Source: Bacillota bacterium
GTDB taxonomy: Bacteria > Bacillota > Clostridia > Oscillospirales > Ruminococcaceae
DNA: 31,507 nucleotides
Direction of reading: 5' to 3'
Assembly (NCBI GenBank): GCA_023431215.1
Contig: JAEYXR010000050.1
Span: 1-31,507 of the forward strand
The notes under the pieces are model-generated. The model did no database searches. It had not been told where the DNA came from and saw only the letters and a list, made by a program, of their open reading frames with translations. Position numbers and translations under genes: made by a program. Of the stretch, positions 22,757 to 29,576 are shown piece after piece. Numbering within the stretch: position 1 is the stretch's first letter; each line of letters begins with the position of its first letter.

Positions 22757-24517
22757 ATGCTGCCGGATAGCTTTTTAAACGAGCTGAAATACCGGTGTGA
22801 TGTGGAGCAGATTATCGGCAGTTATGTTCAGCTGCGGCGAAGAGGACGGAATCTTACAGGTCTGTGTCCCTTTCACTCCGAAAAAAGCCCTTCTTTTACC
22901 GTGTATACGGAAAACCAATCCTTTTATTGCTTTGGCTGCGGCGCAGGGGGCGACATTGTCACCTTTGTGCGGCGCATTGAGAATTTAGACTACATGGAGG
23001 CCATTCGATTTTTGGCGGACCGTGTGGGGATGCAGGTGCCGGAAAATGACATGGATGACGGTGCCCACAAGCTGAAAATGCGTGTGCTGGAGATTAATCG
23101 TGAGGCAGCCCGTTATTTTCATGGGATGCTGATGTCCGCAAAGGGAAAAGAGGCAAGAGCCTATTTGGTAAACCGTGGGCTCAGTAAAGAAACGGTTGTT
23201 AAATTCGGCATTGGATATGCGCCCCCCGGCTGGCAAAACCTTACCGACCACCTTACCCGCAAGGGGTATAGCCATGAGGAGCTGGTGGCGGCCAATGTTG
23301 CCAACCGCGGCAAACAGGGAGGCTGCTACGATGTTTTTCGCAACCGCATTATGTTCCCCATTATTGACCTTAGGGGCGGTGTGGTGGCCTTTGGAGGCAG
23401 GCGGCTGGATGAAAACGACAACCCCAAATATATCAACAGTAACGATACCCCTGTGTATAAAAAGGGGCGCAACCTGTATGCCCTTAATTTTGCCAAGGCA
23501 TCCAAACGGCAAAATCTGCTGCTGGCAGAAGGCTACATGGATGTGGTGGCCATTTATCAGGGGGGCTTTGACAATGCCATTGCCGGCCTGGGTACTGCGC
23601 TGACCACCGAGCAGGCAAGGCTCATTGCTGGGTATACCCAGACGGTGGTGCTGTGCTATGATTCTGACGAAGCAGGGCAAAAAGCCACCCAGCGTACCAT
23701 GCGCCTCTTGGATGAGGTTGGGGTCAAAACAAAAATTCTTACCATGACCGGGGCAAAGGACCCGGATGAATTCATTAAAAAGTTTGGCTCACAGCGTTTT
23801 GAGCTGCTCATTGAGGGCAGCAGCAGTGCCGCCGACTTTGAAATAAACAAGCTGCGTGCAGCAAACGATTTGGAAACCGCCGAGGGCAGAGTGGCCTTTT
23901 TAAAGTCCTTTGTAAACCTCATGGCGGCTACACCCAGCCCCATTGAGCGGGAGGTGTATGTCAGCAAAATTTGTCGCGAGCTGCAAATTGATAAGCAGGC
24001 CGTAAACCTGCAGCTGGAGGCGGCACTAAGACACCGCAAGGCGGCGGCTCAAAAGCGGGAAGCAAAGGATTTGAAAATTTTTGCGGCCCAGGGACTATCC
24101 TCCAAAACAGATTTTGAGCGGCAAAAGCATCCCAAAGAGGCACTGGCGGGAGAAGGACTCATAGCATATATTGTTCGTAACCCCGACAGAGCGTCCTGGG
24201 TGGCCTCACTTGTAGAACCTCAAAAGCTGGTATCAAGCATTGACCGGAATATTTATGCCCGGCTGGTGCAGCGTATTGCAGACGGTCAGGACATTGGCAT
24301 GATGGCGCTGTCAGCAGTGCTGGACGAGGAGCGAATACGCAAGTTGTCCGAAATTTTATCGCGCCGCAGCGAGCTGCCGGTAAGCGATGCCGAAGCCCGG
24401 GACTGCATTCGTGTATTGGGTGAGGCGGCAAAGGAAAAATCAAACGAAGAAGTCGGAAAGCTGGAAGGCGAGGACTTAAAAAAGTACATAGCCTCTTTAA
24501 CTGCCGGCAAAAAATAG
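22757..24517 (+). CDS. dnaG: DNA primase DnaG
   Basis: Makes RNA primers at the replication fork together with DnaB helicase. The 586-aa protein has the CHC2 zinc finger (C37, H40, C58, C61: CPFHSEKSPSF and YCFGCGAGGD), the RNA polymerase core, a TOPRIM domain (about 255-335) with LLAEGYMDVVAIYQ and VVLCYDSDEAGQ, and a C-terminal helicase-binding region. Length is normal. AAGGAGGAGG (22741-22750) gives the ATG at 22757; an out-of-frame ATG at 22753 is ignored. The sigA start follows 13 bases after the stop, so the two are co-transcribed. Confidence 0.97.
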   Translation: MLPDSFLNELKYRCDVEQIIGSYVQLRRRGRNLTGLCPFHSEKSPSFTVYTENQSFYCFGCGAGGDIVTFVRRIENLDYMEAIRFLADRVGMQVPENDMDDGAHKLKMRVLEINREAARYFHGMLMSAKGKEARAYLVNRGLSKETVVKFGIGYAPPGWQNLTDHLTRKGYSHEELVAANVANRGKQGGCYDVFRNRIMFPIIDLRGGVVAFGGRRLDENDNPKYINSNDTPVYKKGRNLYALNFAKASKRQNLLLAEGYMDVVAIYQGGFDNAIAGLGTALTTEQARLIAGYTQTVVLCYDSDEAGQKATQRTMRLLDEVGVKTKILTMTGAKDPDEFIKKFGSQRFELLIEGSSSAADFEINKLRAANDLETAEGRVAFLKSFVNLMAATPSPIEREVYVSKICRELQIDKQAVNLQLEAALRHRKAAAQKREAKDLKIFAAQGLSSKTDFERQKHPKEALAGEGLIAYIVRNPDRASWVASLVEPQKLVSSIDRNIYARLVQRIADGQDIGMMALSAVLDEERIRKLSEILSRRSELPVSDAEARDCIRVLGEAAKEKSNEEVGKLEGEDLKKYIASLTAGKK

Positions 24518-24530
24518 GGGGAGTAGTATT

Positions 24531-25607
24531 TTGGCAACACAAGATAAAAAAGGCGTGATCCGCGAGCTTTTGGAACAGGGAAAAGCAAAAGGCAAGCTGA
24601 CCACCAAGGAAATTACCGATGCTCTGGAGGAGCTGGATTTTGACGTAGAGCAGGTGGATAAGCTCTATGATACGTTTGAAAGCAATAATATTGAAATAGT
24701 AGAGGACTTTGCTGCAGAAGTGGCTGCCACTACCGAAAAGGATGCCGATTTGGAAGTGGTGCTGTATGCCGAGGGTATCAGCATTGACGACCCCGTAAAG
24801 GTATACCTCAAAGAAATTGGCCGTGTGCCGCTGCTGTCTGCCGATGAAGAAATTGACCTTGCAGTGCGTATGGCAGAAGGTGACGAGTATGCTCGTAAGC
24901 GCCTTTCTGAAGCCAACCTGCGCCTGGTGGTCAGCATTGCAAAGCGCTATGTAGGCCGTGGCATGCAGTTCCTGGACCTAATTCAGGAAGGAAACCTGGG
25001 CCTGATTAAAGCTGTTGAAAAGTTTGACCATACCAAGGGCTTTAAGTTCTCAACCTATGCAACCTGGTGGATTCGTCAGGCCATTACCCGTGCCATTGCC
25101 GACCAGGCCCGTACCATCCGTATCCCTGTGCATATGGTAGAAACCATTAACAAGGTAAAAAAGGTAAACAGCCTGCTGCTGCACCAAAACGGACATGAGC
25201 CTACCAGTGAGCAGATTGCTGCCGAGCTGGATATGCCGGTGGAAAAGGTGCGGGAAATTATGCGCGTGGCACAGGAGCCTGTTTCTTTGGAAACTCCCAT
25301 CGGTGAGGAGGAAGACAGCCATCTGGGTGACTTTATCCCCGATGACGATGCCCCTGCACCCTCTGACGTTGCTTCCCACACTCTTCTGCGTGAGCAGCTG
25401 GGTGAGGTGCTCTCTACCCTTACCCCCCGTGAAGAAAAGGTGCTGAAGCTGCGCTTTGGTCTGGAGGACGGCCGCAGCCGTACTCTGGAGGAAGTGGGTA
25501 AGGAATTTAACGTTACCCGTGAGCGTATTCGCCAGATTGAGGCAAAGGCCCTGCGCAAGCTGCGTCATCCCAGCCGCAGCAAGCGTCTCAAAGACTTTTT
25601 GGAATAA
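24531..25607 (+). CDS. rpoD: RNA polymerase primary sigma factor SigA (RpoD)
   Basis: Housekeeping sigma factor that directs RNA polymerase to -10/-35 promoters such as those seen in this window. The 358-aa protein has a short region 1.1 (about 1-70), region 1.2 (DPVKVYLKEIGRVPLL), region 2 (LRLVVSIAKRYVGRGMQF, DLIQEGNLGLIKAVEKFD, FSTYATWWIRQAITRAI), region 3, and region 4 with FNVTRERIRQIEAKALRKLR. This is the short form usual for Firmicutes SigA. The TTG at 24531 has AGGGGGAG (24516-24523) 7 bases upstream. It ends the dgt-dnaG-sigA run. Confidence 0.98.
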   Translation: MATQDKKGVIRELLEQGKAKGKLTTKEITDALEELDFDVEQVDKLYDTFESNNIEIVEDFAAEVAATTEKDADLEVVLYAEGISIDDPVKVYLKEIGRVPLLSADEEIDLAVRMAEGDEYARKRLSEANLRLVVSIAKRYVGRGMQFLDLIQEGNLGLIKAVEKFDHTKGFKFSTYATWWIRQAITRAIADQARTIRIPVHMVETINKVKKVNSLLLHQNGHEPTSEQIAAELDMPVEKVREIMRVAQEPVSLETPIGEEEDSHLGDFIPDDDAPAPSDVASHTLLREQLGEVLSTLTPREEKVLKLRFGLEDGRSRTLEEVGKEFNVTRERIRQIEAKALRKLRHPSRSKRLKDFLE

Positions 25608-25633
25608 GGTTAATCTGCCAACAAGGTGGCATC

Positions 25634-25671
25634 AAAAGGCCTACGAAATCAATTGATTTCGTAGGCCTTTT
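25634..25671. terminator. 38-bp perfect palindromic bidirectional terminator
   Basis: From AAAAGGCC to GGCCTTTT the 38 bases are fully self-complementary, giving a long hairpin with A and T runs at the ends. It separates sigA from the convergent minus-strand gene. Confidence 0.93.
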
Positions 25672-25702
25672 GTAGAATAAGCTGCTTGCCATTGAAGTCA
25701 AG

Positions 25703-26620
25703 CTAAGGAATTTCTGTAAAATTACCTGCGTCGTACTGGTAGGCGACCTCTCCTGTGGGAGCTGTAATTTTTTCTTCCTCAAAATATGGTTCCCGCTGCG
25801 CGCTGGAGCCTGCCTCAAAGTGTGTCACCAAATACTCGTAGACAAAGCCAAGGCTATCTACCGCTACCACATGGGAGGTTAAAATCTGGCCAACTTCCAA
25901 AGTATACTTTTCATCAATGTCCAGGGTAAAGGTTCCGCCAAAGCCAATGTCATTATCAAGGGGTACGGGTATCTCCTTTATAACCTCATCGTTTACTTTT
26001 ATCACATACTTTATATCAACAAAGGGATTCTTGGAAGCCAGTAAAGGCGACTTGTTATCGATGTTTAGCCGTCCTTTTGCGCGGTACTCCCTGGTGCCAT
26101 AGGAAGTCTCACCGGAAAATCTGGCAAAAAGGGTTGGCAAAACCCTTTCTCGCAGGGACATGATTTGCAGGCCTGCATAGTCACCCACGTTTTTTACACC
26201 TTGATCTTCTATAACAATAGAGGGAGAAATGGCATCCAGTATTGTAAAATTCTTGGTGACAGAGTATTCTAGGCCGGATTTTTTTAAAGGAATCAACTCA
26301 CCGTCAAAGTCCAACGATACTGTCATGGTTTCAGTTACTGCTTTGGGCTGGACGGTAAAGGTAACCGGGACAGCAAGGTTCCTGGCATCAACCTCTCCCA
26401 CTACTGCAGAGCCGCGATAAACCAGGCTTGCTTGTTCCTCCAACCTGCTGTCAACGTTTTCGTAAATAGAATTGATTTGATTATTCAGATGATTTTCTAC
26501 CGAGCGAATGGTGTTATTGGCGTTTTGCAGGCTACTTTCTAAAGAGCTGATTTTTATGTAAGAAAAAAGCTGAAGAACAGCCAATGCAGCAATCACCAGA
26601 TACAACGTTTGTTTTTTCAT
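25703..26620 (-). CDS. Uncharacterised membrane-anchored extracellular protein
   Basis: Unrecognised 305-aa protein. A lysine start and hydrophobic segment (about 5-23, LYLVIAALAVLQLFSYI) predict a signal anchor. A coiled-coil-like stretch (about 26-66, with NNTIRSVENHLNNQINS) is followed by an extracellular, beta-rich region (about 68-300). That region has repeating strand patterns such as VPVTFTVQPKAV, VSLDFDG and TFTLDIDEKYTLEVG, suggestive of Ig-like or similar sandwich modules. No enzyme motif or sorting signal was seen. AGAGGT lies about 10 bases before the ATG. It is convergent with sigA across a shared terminator. An envelope role is inference only. Confidence 0.75.
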   Translation of the reverse strand: MKKQTLYLVIAALAVLQLFSYIKISSLESSLQNANNTIRSVENHLNNQINSIYENVDSRLEEQASLVYRGSAVVGEVDARNLAVPVTFTVQPKAVTETMTVSLDFDGELIPLKKSGLEYSVTKNFTILDAISPSIVIEDQGVKNVGDYAGLQIMSLRERVLPTLFARFSGETSYGTREYRAKGRLNIDNKSPLLASKNPFVDIKYVIKVNDEVIKEIPVPLDNDIGFGGTFTLDIDEKYTLEVGQILTSHVVAVDSLGFVYEYLVTHFEAGSSAQREPYFEEEKITAPTGEVAYQYDAGNFTEIP

Positions 26621-26919
26621 GGATGGTTACCTCTTTTGTGGGATGGTTAAAAAATAGTTTTAAAGCTATTTTTACCCGTAGTTGCCTGTTTAATGGAAAG
26701 ACACTTAAAGTTTATGGTTGATGATACAAATACCCACATGGTCATATTTGATAGCTGGGCAGAGTAAAACTATGAAATACAGTATATCATTACACCCAAT
26801 AAGCTGTCAAAATACAGCCACTGCAAGGGTTTGGTCTGACTCAAAAAGCCTTTTGATTTGTACGGTATTGCCATAATTTTATCCAGCAATCTCTTTTGAT
26901 GCAATCTTGTCCTTCTTCC

Positions 26920-26948
26920 TTGACAAAGAGAGTGTGGGGCAGTATACT
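26920..26948 (+). promoter_or_regulatory. Promoter of the Rrf2-family gene
   Basis: TTGACA (26920-26925), a 17-base spacer and TATACT (26943-26948). The -10 element is embedded in the palindrome CAGTATACTG (26940-26949), so a repressor bound there would block polymerase. Confidence 0.88.
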
Positions 26949-26980
26949 GAAAGCGTATAAAAACTACCGTTACAGTATAC
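26940..26980. promoter_or_regulatory. Putative autoregulatory operator of the Rrf2 regulator
   Basis: CAGTATACTG (26940-26949) on the -10 and a second CAGTATAC (26973-26980) just before the ribosome site. Two copies in 41 bases flanking the transcription start suggest direct autoregulation. Confidence 0.55.
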
Positions 26981-26993
26981 ATTGGAGGCTGTT

Positions 26994-27410
26994 ATGCATA
27001 TTACATTGGAATCAGACTATGCTGTGCGCATAGTTTATTGTTTGGCCAAAAACCCTGTTAGAATGGATGCTAAAAAAATTTCGGACGAAACAGGAGTGAC
27101 CCTGCGCTTTTCTCTTAAAATTTTGCGTAAGCTGGTGGCAGGCGGTTTGATAAAATCTTATAAAGGTACCAAGGGCGGCTATGAGCTGGGGCGCGACCCC
27201 AGCGAGATCTCTTTGGCCAACGTCATTGAGACGGTGGAGGGGAGCTATGCTTTGGCACGCTGTGTGGCAGAAGATGATTATCAGTGCAACCGAAACTTTC
27301 ACTCTACCTCCTGCGGCATCTGTAAATTTCACGCCGTATATTCTGAAATTTCTCAAATGGTTCGTGAGCGCCTAAATGATGTAAAATTTTCTCAACTCAT
27401 TGAAAACTAA
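26994..27410 (+). CDS. Rrf2-family transcriptional regulator, probable Fe-S sensor
   Basis: Winged-helix regulator of 138 aa in the IscR/NsrR/RsrR family. The N-terminus (MHITLESDYAVRIVYCLAKN) and the recognition region (KKISDETGVTLRFSLKILRK, then KGTKGGYELGRDP) are typical. C90, C98, C107 and C110 are placed where family members bind an iron-sulfur cluster (RCVAEDDYQC, TSCGICKF), so it may sense Fe-S status, redox or NO. The ATG at 26994 is chosen because TGGAGG (26983-26988) is 5 bases upstream; a TTG at 26982 in frame is less likely. It has its own promoter, probably self-controlled, and a terminator at 27439-27478. No iscS or suf genes adjoin it. Confidence 0.9.
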   Translation: MHITLESDYAVRIVYCLAKNPVRMDAKKISDETGVTLRFSLKILRKLVAGGLIKSYKGTKGGYELGRDPSEISLANVIETVEGSYALARCVAEDDYQCNRNFHSTSCGICKFHAVYSEISQMVRERLNDVKFSQLIEN

Positions 27411-27438
27411 CCGTTCAAAAAAGCATGATAATAAATGA

Positions 27439-27478
27439 GAAGCAATTACACTGCAAGCAGTGTGATTGCTTCTTTTTT
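27439..27478 (+). terminator. Rho-independent terminator after the Rrf2 gene
   Basis: Arms from 27439 to 27454 and from 27457 to 27472 form a long stem with few mismatches, followed by TTTTTT (27473-27478). Confidence 0.92.
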
Positions 27479-27583
27479 GCACATAAACTTCTTACCACAA
27501 ATAGTCAATAGATACAATGGTGTTGTAAAGGAACATTTTTGATTCCGACATCTTAAAAAATATAACTAAGAACGGTTTTTAAC

Positions 27584-27612
27584 TTGACAATGCTATATTT
27601 GGTATGTATTAT
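27584..27612 (+). promoter_or_regulatory. Strong promoter overlapping the 46-bp inverted repeat
   Basis: TTGACA (27584-27589), a 17-base spacer and TATTAT (27607-27612). The -10 and start site fall inside the left arm of the inverted repeat, so a bound regulator would shut this promoter. It points toward marR and the efflux genes. Confidence 0.72.
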
Positions 27613-27645
27613 TGTATTAGTTTGGTAATACAATAATACATACCA
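27600..27645. promoter_or_regulatory. 46-bp perfect inverted repeat, probable operator
   Basis: Two 20-base arms (27600-27619, 27626-27645) are exact reverse complements around a 6-base centre. Each arm holds two copies of one hexamer: GTATTA at 27606-27611 and 27614-27619, TAATAC at 27626-27631 and 27634-27639, each pair spaced by two bases. No T run follows. The symmetrical set of four half-sites on a promoter suggests binding of two regulator dimers. Confidence 0.65.
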
Positions 27646-27699
27646 TGGAATAACCTGTAAGTTATGTGTGAACTTTCCTTAAATATTACCTTTCCTTGC

Positions 27700-27728
27700 T
27701 TGAATTAATTTTTAGTTACCACTATAAT
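27700..27728 (+). promoter_or_regulatory. Promoter immediately upstream of marR
   Basis: TTGAAT (27700-27705), a 17-base spacer and TATAAT (27723-27728). Transcription would start near 27735, about 45 bases before the GTG. A second TATAAT at 27759-27764 lacks a correctly spaced -35. Confidence 0.6.
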
Positions 27729-27779
27729 ATTTCAGTGAATAGTTTTGACTCAAACTAATATAATGTAGGTGAGAACAGA

Positions 27780-28256
27780 GTGACGCGACGAGAATTTGAC
27801 CGTGATATTGAATTTTTGAGCAGAGCCATTATGCTGCATGTGCAGCGTGCGGCAGAGGAGGCGCACGAGCTGTATGGTATTACGCCGCCCCAGGGTGCGG
27901 TGCTGATGGTACTGAAAAACCACGGAGAGATGCCGGTAACAGAGCTCAGTACACAGCTAAAGGTAACAAAGGGCAGCTTATCGGTGCTGTGTAAGCGTAT
28001 GGAGCGCCAAGGTCTGGTGGTCAGGCGACGAAGTGAAAAGGATGAGAGATTCGTTTATATCAGTGCCACACAAAAAGGTAGAGAGCTAATTGAGCAGGTA
28101 AGCCAAAGTCATGATGAATTTTATGATATATTCGATGACACGCTGGAACAAAAGGAAAAAGAAGAGATACTGCTTGGACTGACACGTCTTGAAAAGTATC
28201 TTGGTGAAACAGCTGACAAGTATTTAAGCTATATAGCAGCAAAAAAGGCAAAATAA
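27780..28256 (+). CDS. MarR-family transcriptional regulator
   Basis: Dimeric winged-helix regulator of 158 aa, usually a repressor released by small phenolic or other toxic compounds. The core is seen as ITPPQGAVLMVLKNHGEMPV, TELSTQLKVTKGSLSVLCKR and MERQGLVVRRRSEKDERFVY, with the DER-type wing motif. N- and C-terminal helices complete the dimer region. The GTG at 27780 has TAGGTGAG (27765-27772) 7 bases upstream. It lies 39 bases before the membrane-fusion gene with no terminator, so regulator and pump form one operon. The upstream 46-bp repeat is the likely target. Confidence 0.92.
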   Translation: MTRREFDRDIEFLSRAIMLHVQRAAEEAHELYGITPPQGAVLMVLKNHGEMPVTELSTQLKVTKGSLSVLCKRMERQGLVVRRRSEKDERFVYISATQKGRELIEQVSQSHDEFYDIFDDTLEQKEKEEILLGLTRLEKYLGETADKYLSYIAAKKAK

Positions 28257-28295
28257 TAGCACATAGCTGCTTGAGTATACAGGAGGACGCAATTT

Positions 28296-29561
28296 ATGAA
28301 TCACTACATACGAAAAATGGCAGCTTTGGCACTGGCCTGTGCCTTTGTGGCAACAGCGGCAGGCTGTGGTGCCAGCCAGGTGGCCCAAACCCAAGACGAG
28401 CAGGGAATACTTGTGACTGCACAAAACCCCAAAGCAGGTACACTGACCATGGAAACAGCTTATATGGGTCGTGTTCAACCAAACGAAATTATCAGCGTTT
28501 TTGCCAAGCTGCCTGCAACGGTAACAAAGATTTATGTAAAACCCGGAGATATGGTTAAAAAGGGCGATTTGCTGTTTGAGCTGGATTCAAAGGATGTGAT
28601 GACCTCGGTAAAACAGGCTCAGGCCGGGTATCGCTCCGCTGCGGCACAGGTAGACCAAATGACTGGCAGCAGCTACAAAAGCCAGCTCAACGGACTGGAT
28701 CAGGCTTATGACAGTGCCTATGAAGCGTATGACAATGCTAGAGACTATGAAAAGGCAACTAAAAAAAGATATGATGAAATCTGCCTTACAGTAGGTGCTA
28801 GCAGTATTGAAGCAAAAAGTGCTCTTGCTGATTGGAAAGCTGCTGAGGCAGCCTTGGACAAAACTGAGACCTATTACCGCAATGCACGTAACTCTTACAA
28901 TCTGGCCTCTGAGGACGGCTACAAGGAGCTGAGTGAAGTGGCTGCCGCTACCTTAAATCAGGCACAGGTTGGCCTGGACGCAGCCATGCAACAGCTGGAA
29001 AACACCAAGGTAACAGCACCCATTGACGGCGTCATTGAAAGCTGCTCTCTCAGCGAGCAGAATATGGCTCTCACCTCTGCCGCAGCTGTTGTGCTTTCCA
29101 ACAAGGAGCTGCTGACAGTGTCCTTTGGCGTATCTTCTTCTGCAGCGCTGCAAATGGAGATAGGGGACGTTATTACCGTAGAAAAAGGACAGAACACCTA
29201 CCGGGGTACCATTTCTGAGGTGGGTAATATGGTAAATGCACAAACCGGTTTGTTTACAGTAAAGGCCGTACTGGAAGCCCCCGGTGCCGACCTGCTTACC
29301 GGCATCAGTGTAAAGGTTATCGCCACCACTGATAAATCCAGTGATGCCATTATCATCCCTCAAAATGCAGTGTATTACAACAGTGGCGAAGCCTATGTCT
29401 ATGTTGTGGAGGATGGTACGGCACGCCGTACACCCGTTACCCTGGGGGTTACCAATGCCGATGAGGCTGCAGTGCTGACAGGCCTGCGCCTGACTGACAT
29501 GGTCATTACCTCCTGGAACCCCAACCTGGCAGAGGGTGCATTAGTGGCGGTACAGCAGTAA
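28296..29561 (+). CDS. RND efflux membrane-fusion lipoprotein (HlyD/MFP family)
   Basis: Periplasmic-adaptor type subunit of an RND pump, here in what seems to be a Gram-positive lineage. The 421-aa protein has a lipoprotein signal peptide ending TAAGC (lipid-modified C24 expected). A biotinyl-lipoyl half (VFAKLPATVTKIYVKPGDMV, then KKGDLLFELD, about 65-100), a long alpha-hairpin (about 104-235, Ala/Gln-rich) and the second lipoyl half (VTAPIDGVIESCSLSEQN) follow, then beta-barrel and membrane-proximal domains. The ATG at 28296 has AGGAGG (28281-28286) about 9 bases upstream. It is followed 15 bases later by the transporter. Confidence 0.93.
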   Translation: MNHYIRKMAALALACAFVATAAGCGASQVAQTQDEQGILVTAQNPKAGTLTMETAYMGRVQPNEIISVFAKLPATVTKIYVKPGDMVKKGDLLFELDSKDVMTSVKQAQAGYRSAAAQVDQMTGSSYKSQLNGLDQAYDSAYEAYDNARDYEKATKKRYDEICLTVGASSIEAKSALADWKAAEAALDKTETYYRNARNSYNLASEDGYKELSEVAAATLNQAQVGLDAAMQQLENTKVTAPIDGVIESCSLSEQNMALTSAAAVVLSNKELLTVSFGVSSSAALQMEIGDVITVEKGQNTYRGTISEVGNMVNAQTGLFTVKAVLEAPGADLLTGISVKVIATTDKSSDAIIIPQNAVYYNSGEAYVYVVEDGTARRTPVTLGVTNADEAAVLTGLRLTDMVITSWNPNLAEGALVAVQQ

Positions 29562-29576
29562 CGGGAGGGTATGACT

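Larger units (their letters stand above)
26621..26993. other. 373-base divergent region with the Rrf2 promoter
   Basis: It includes an AT-rich inverted repeat, AAAAATAG/CTATTTTT (26650-26673), just upstream of the minus-strand gene, a CAAATA/TATTTG dyad near 26729-26752, and the Rrf2 promoter and operator (26920-26980). No gene was recognised. Confidence 0.5.
27411..27779. other. 369-base regulatory region before the MarR gene
   Basis: Very AT-rich. It contains the Rrf2 terminator, a strong promoter overlapping a 46-bp inverted repeat (27584-27645) and a second promoter (27700-27728) close to marR. No open frame of note. Confidence 0.6.

Noticed and set aside
27600..27645. Inverted repeat as an intrinsic terminator
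   Set aside because: No T run follows the right arm, the stem is very AT-rich, and a strong promoter overlaps the left arm.
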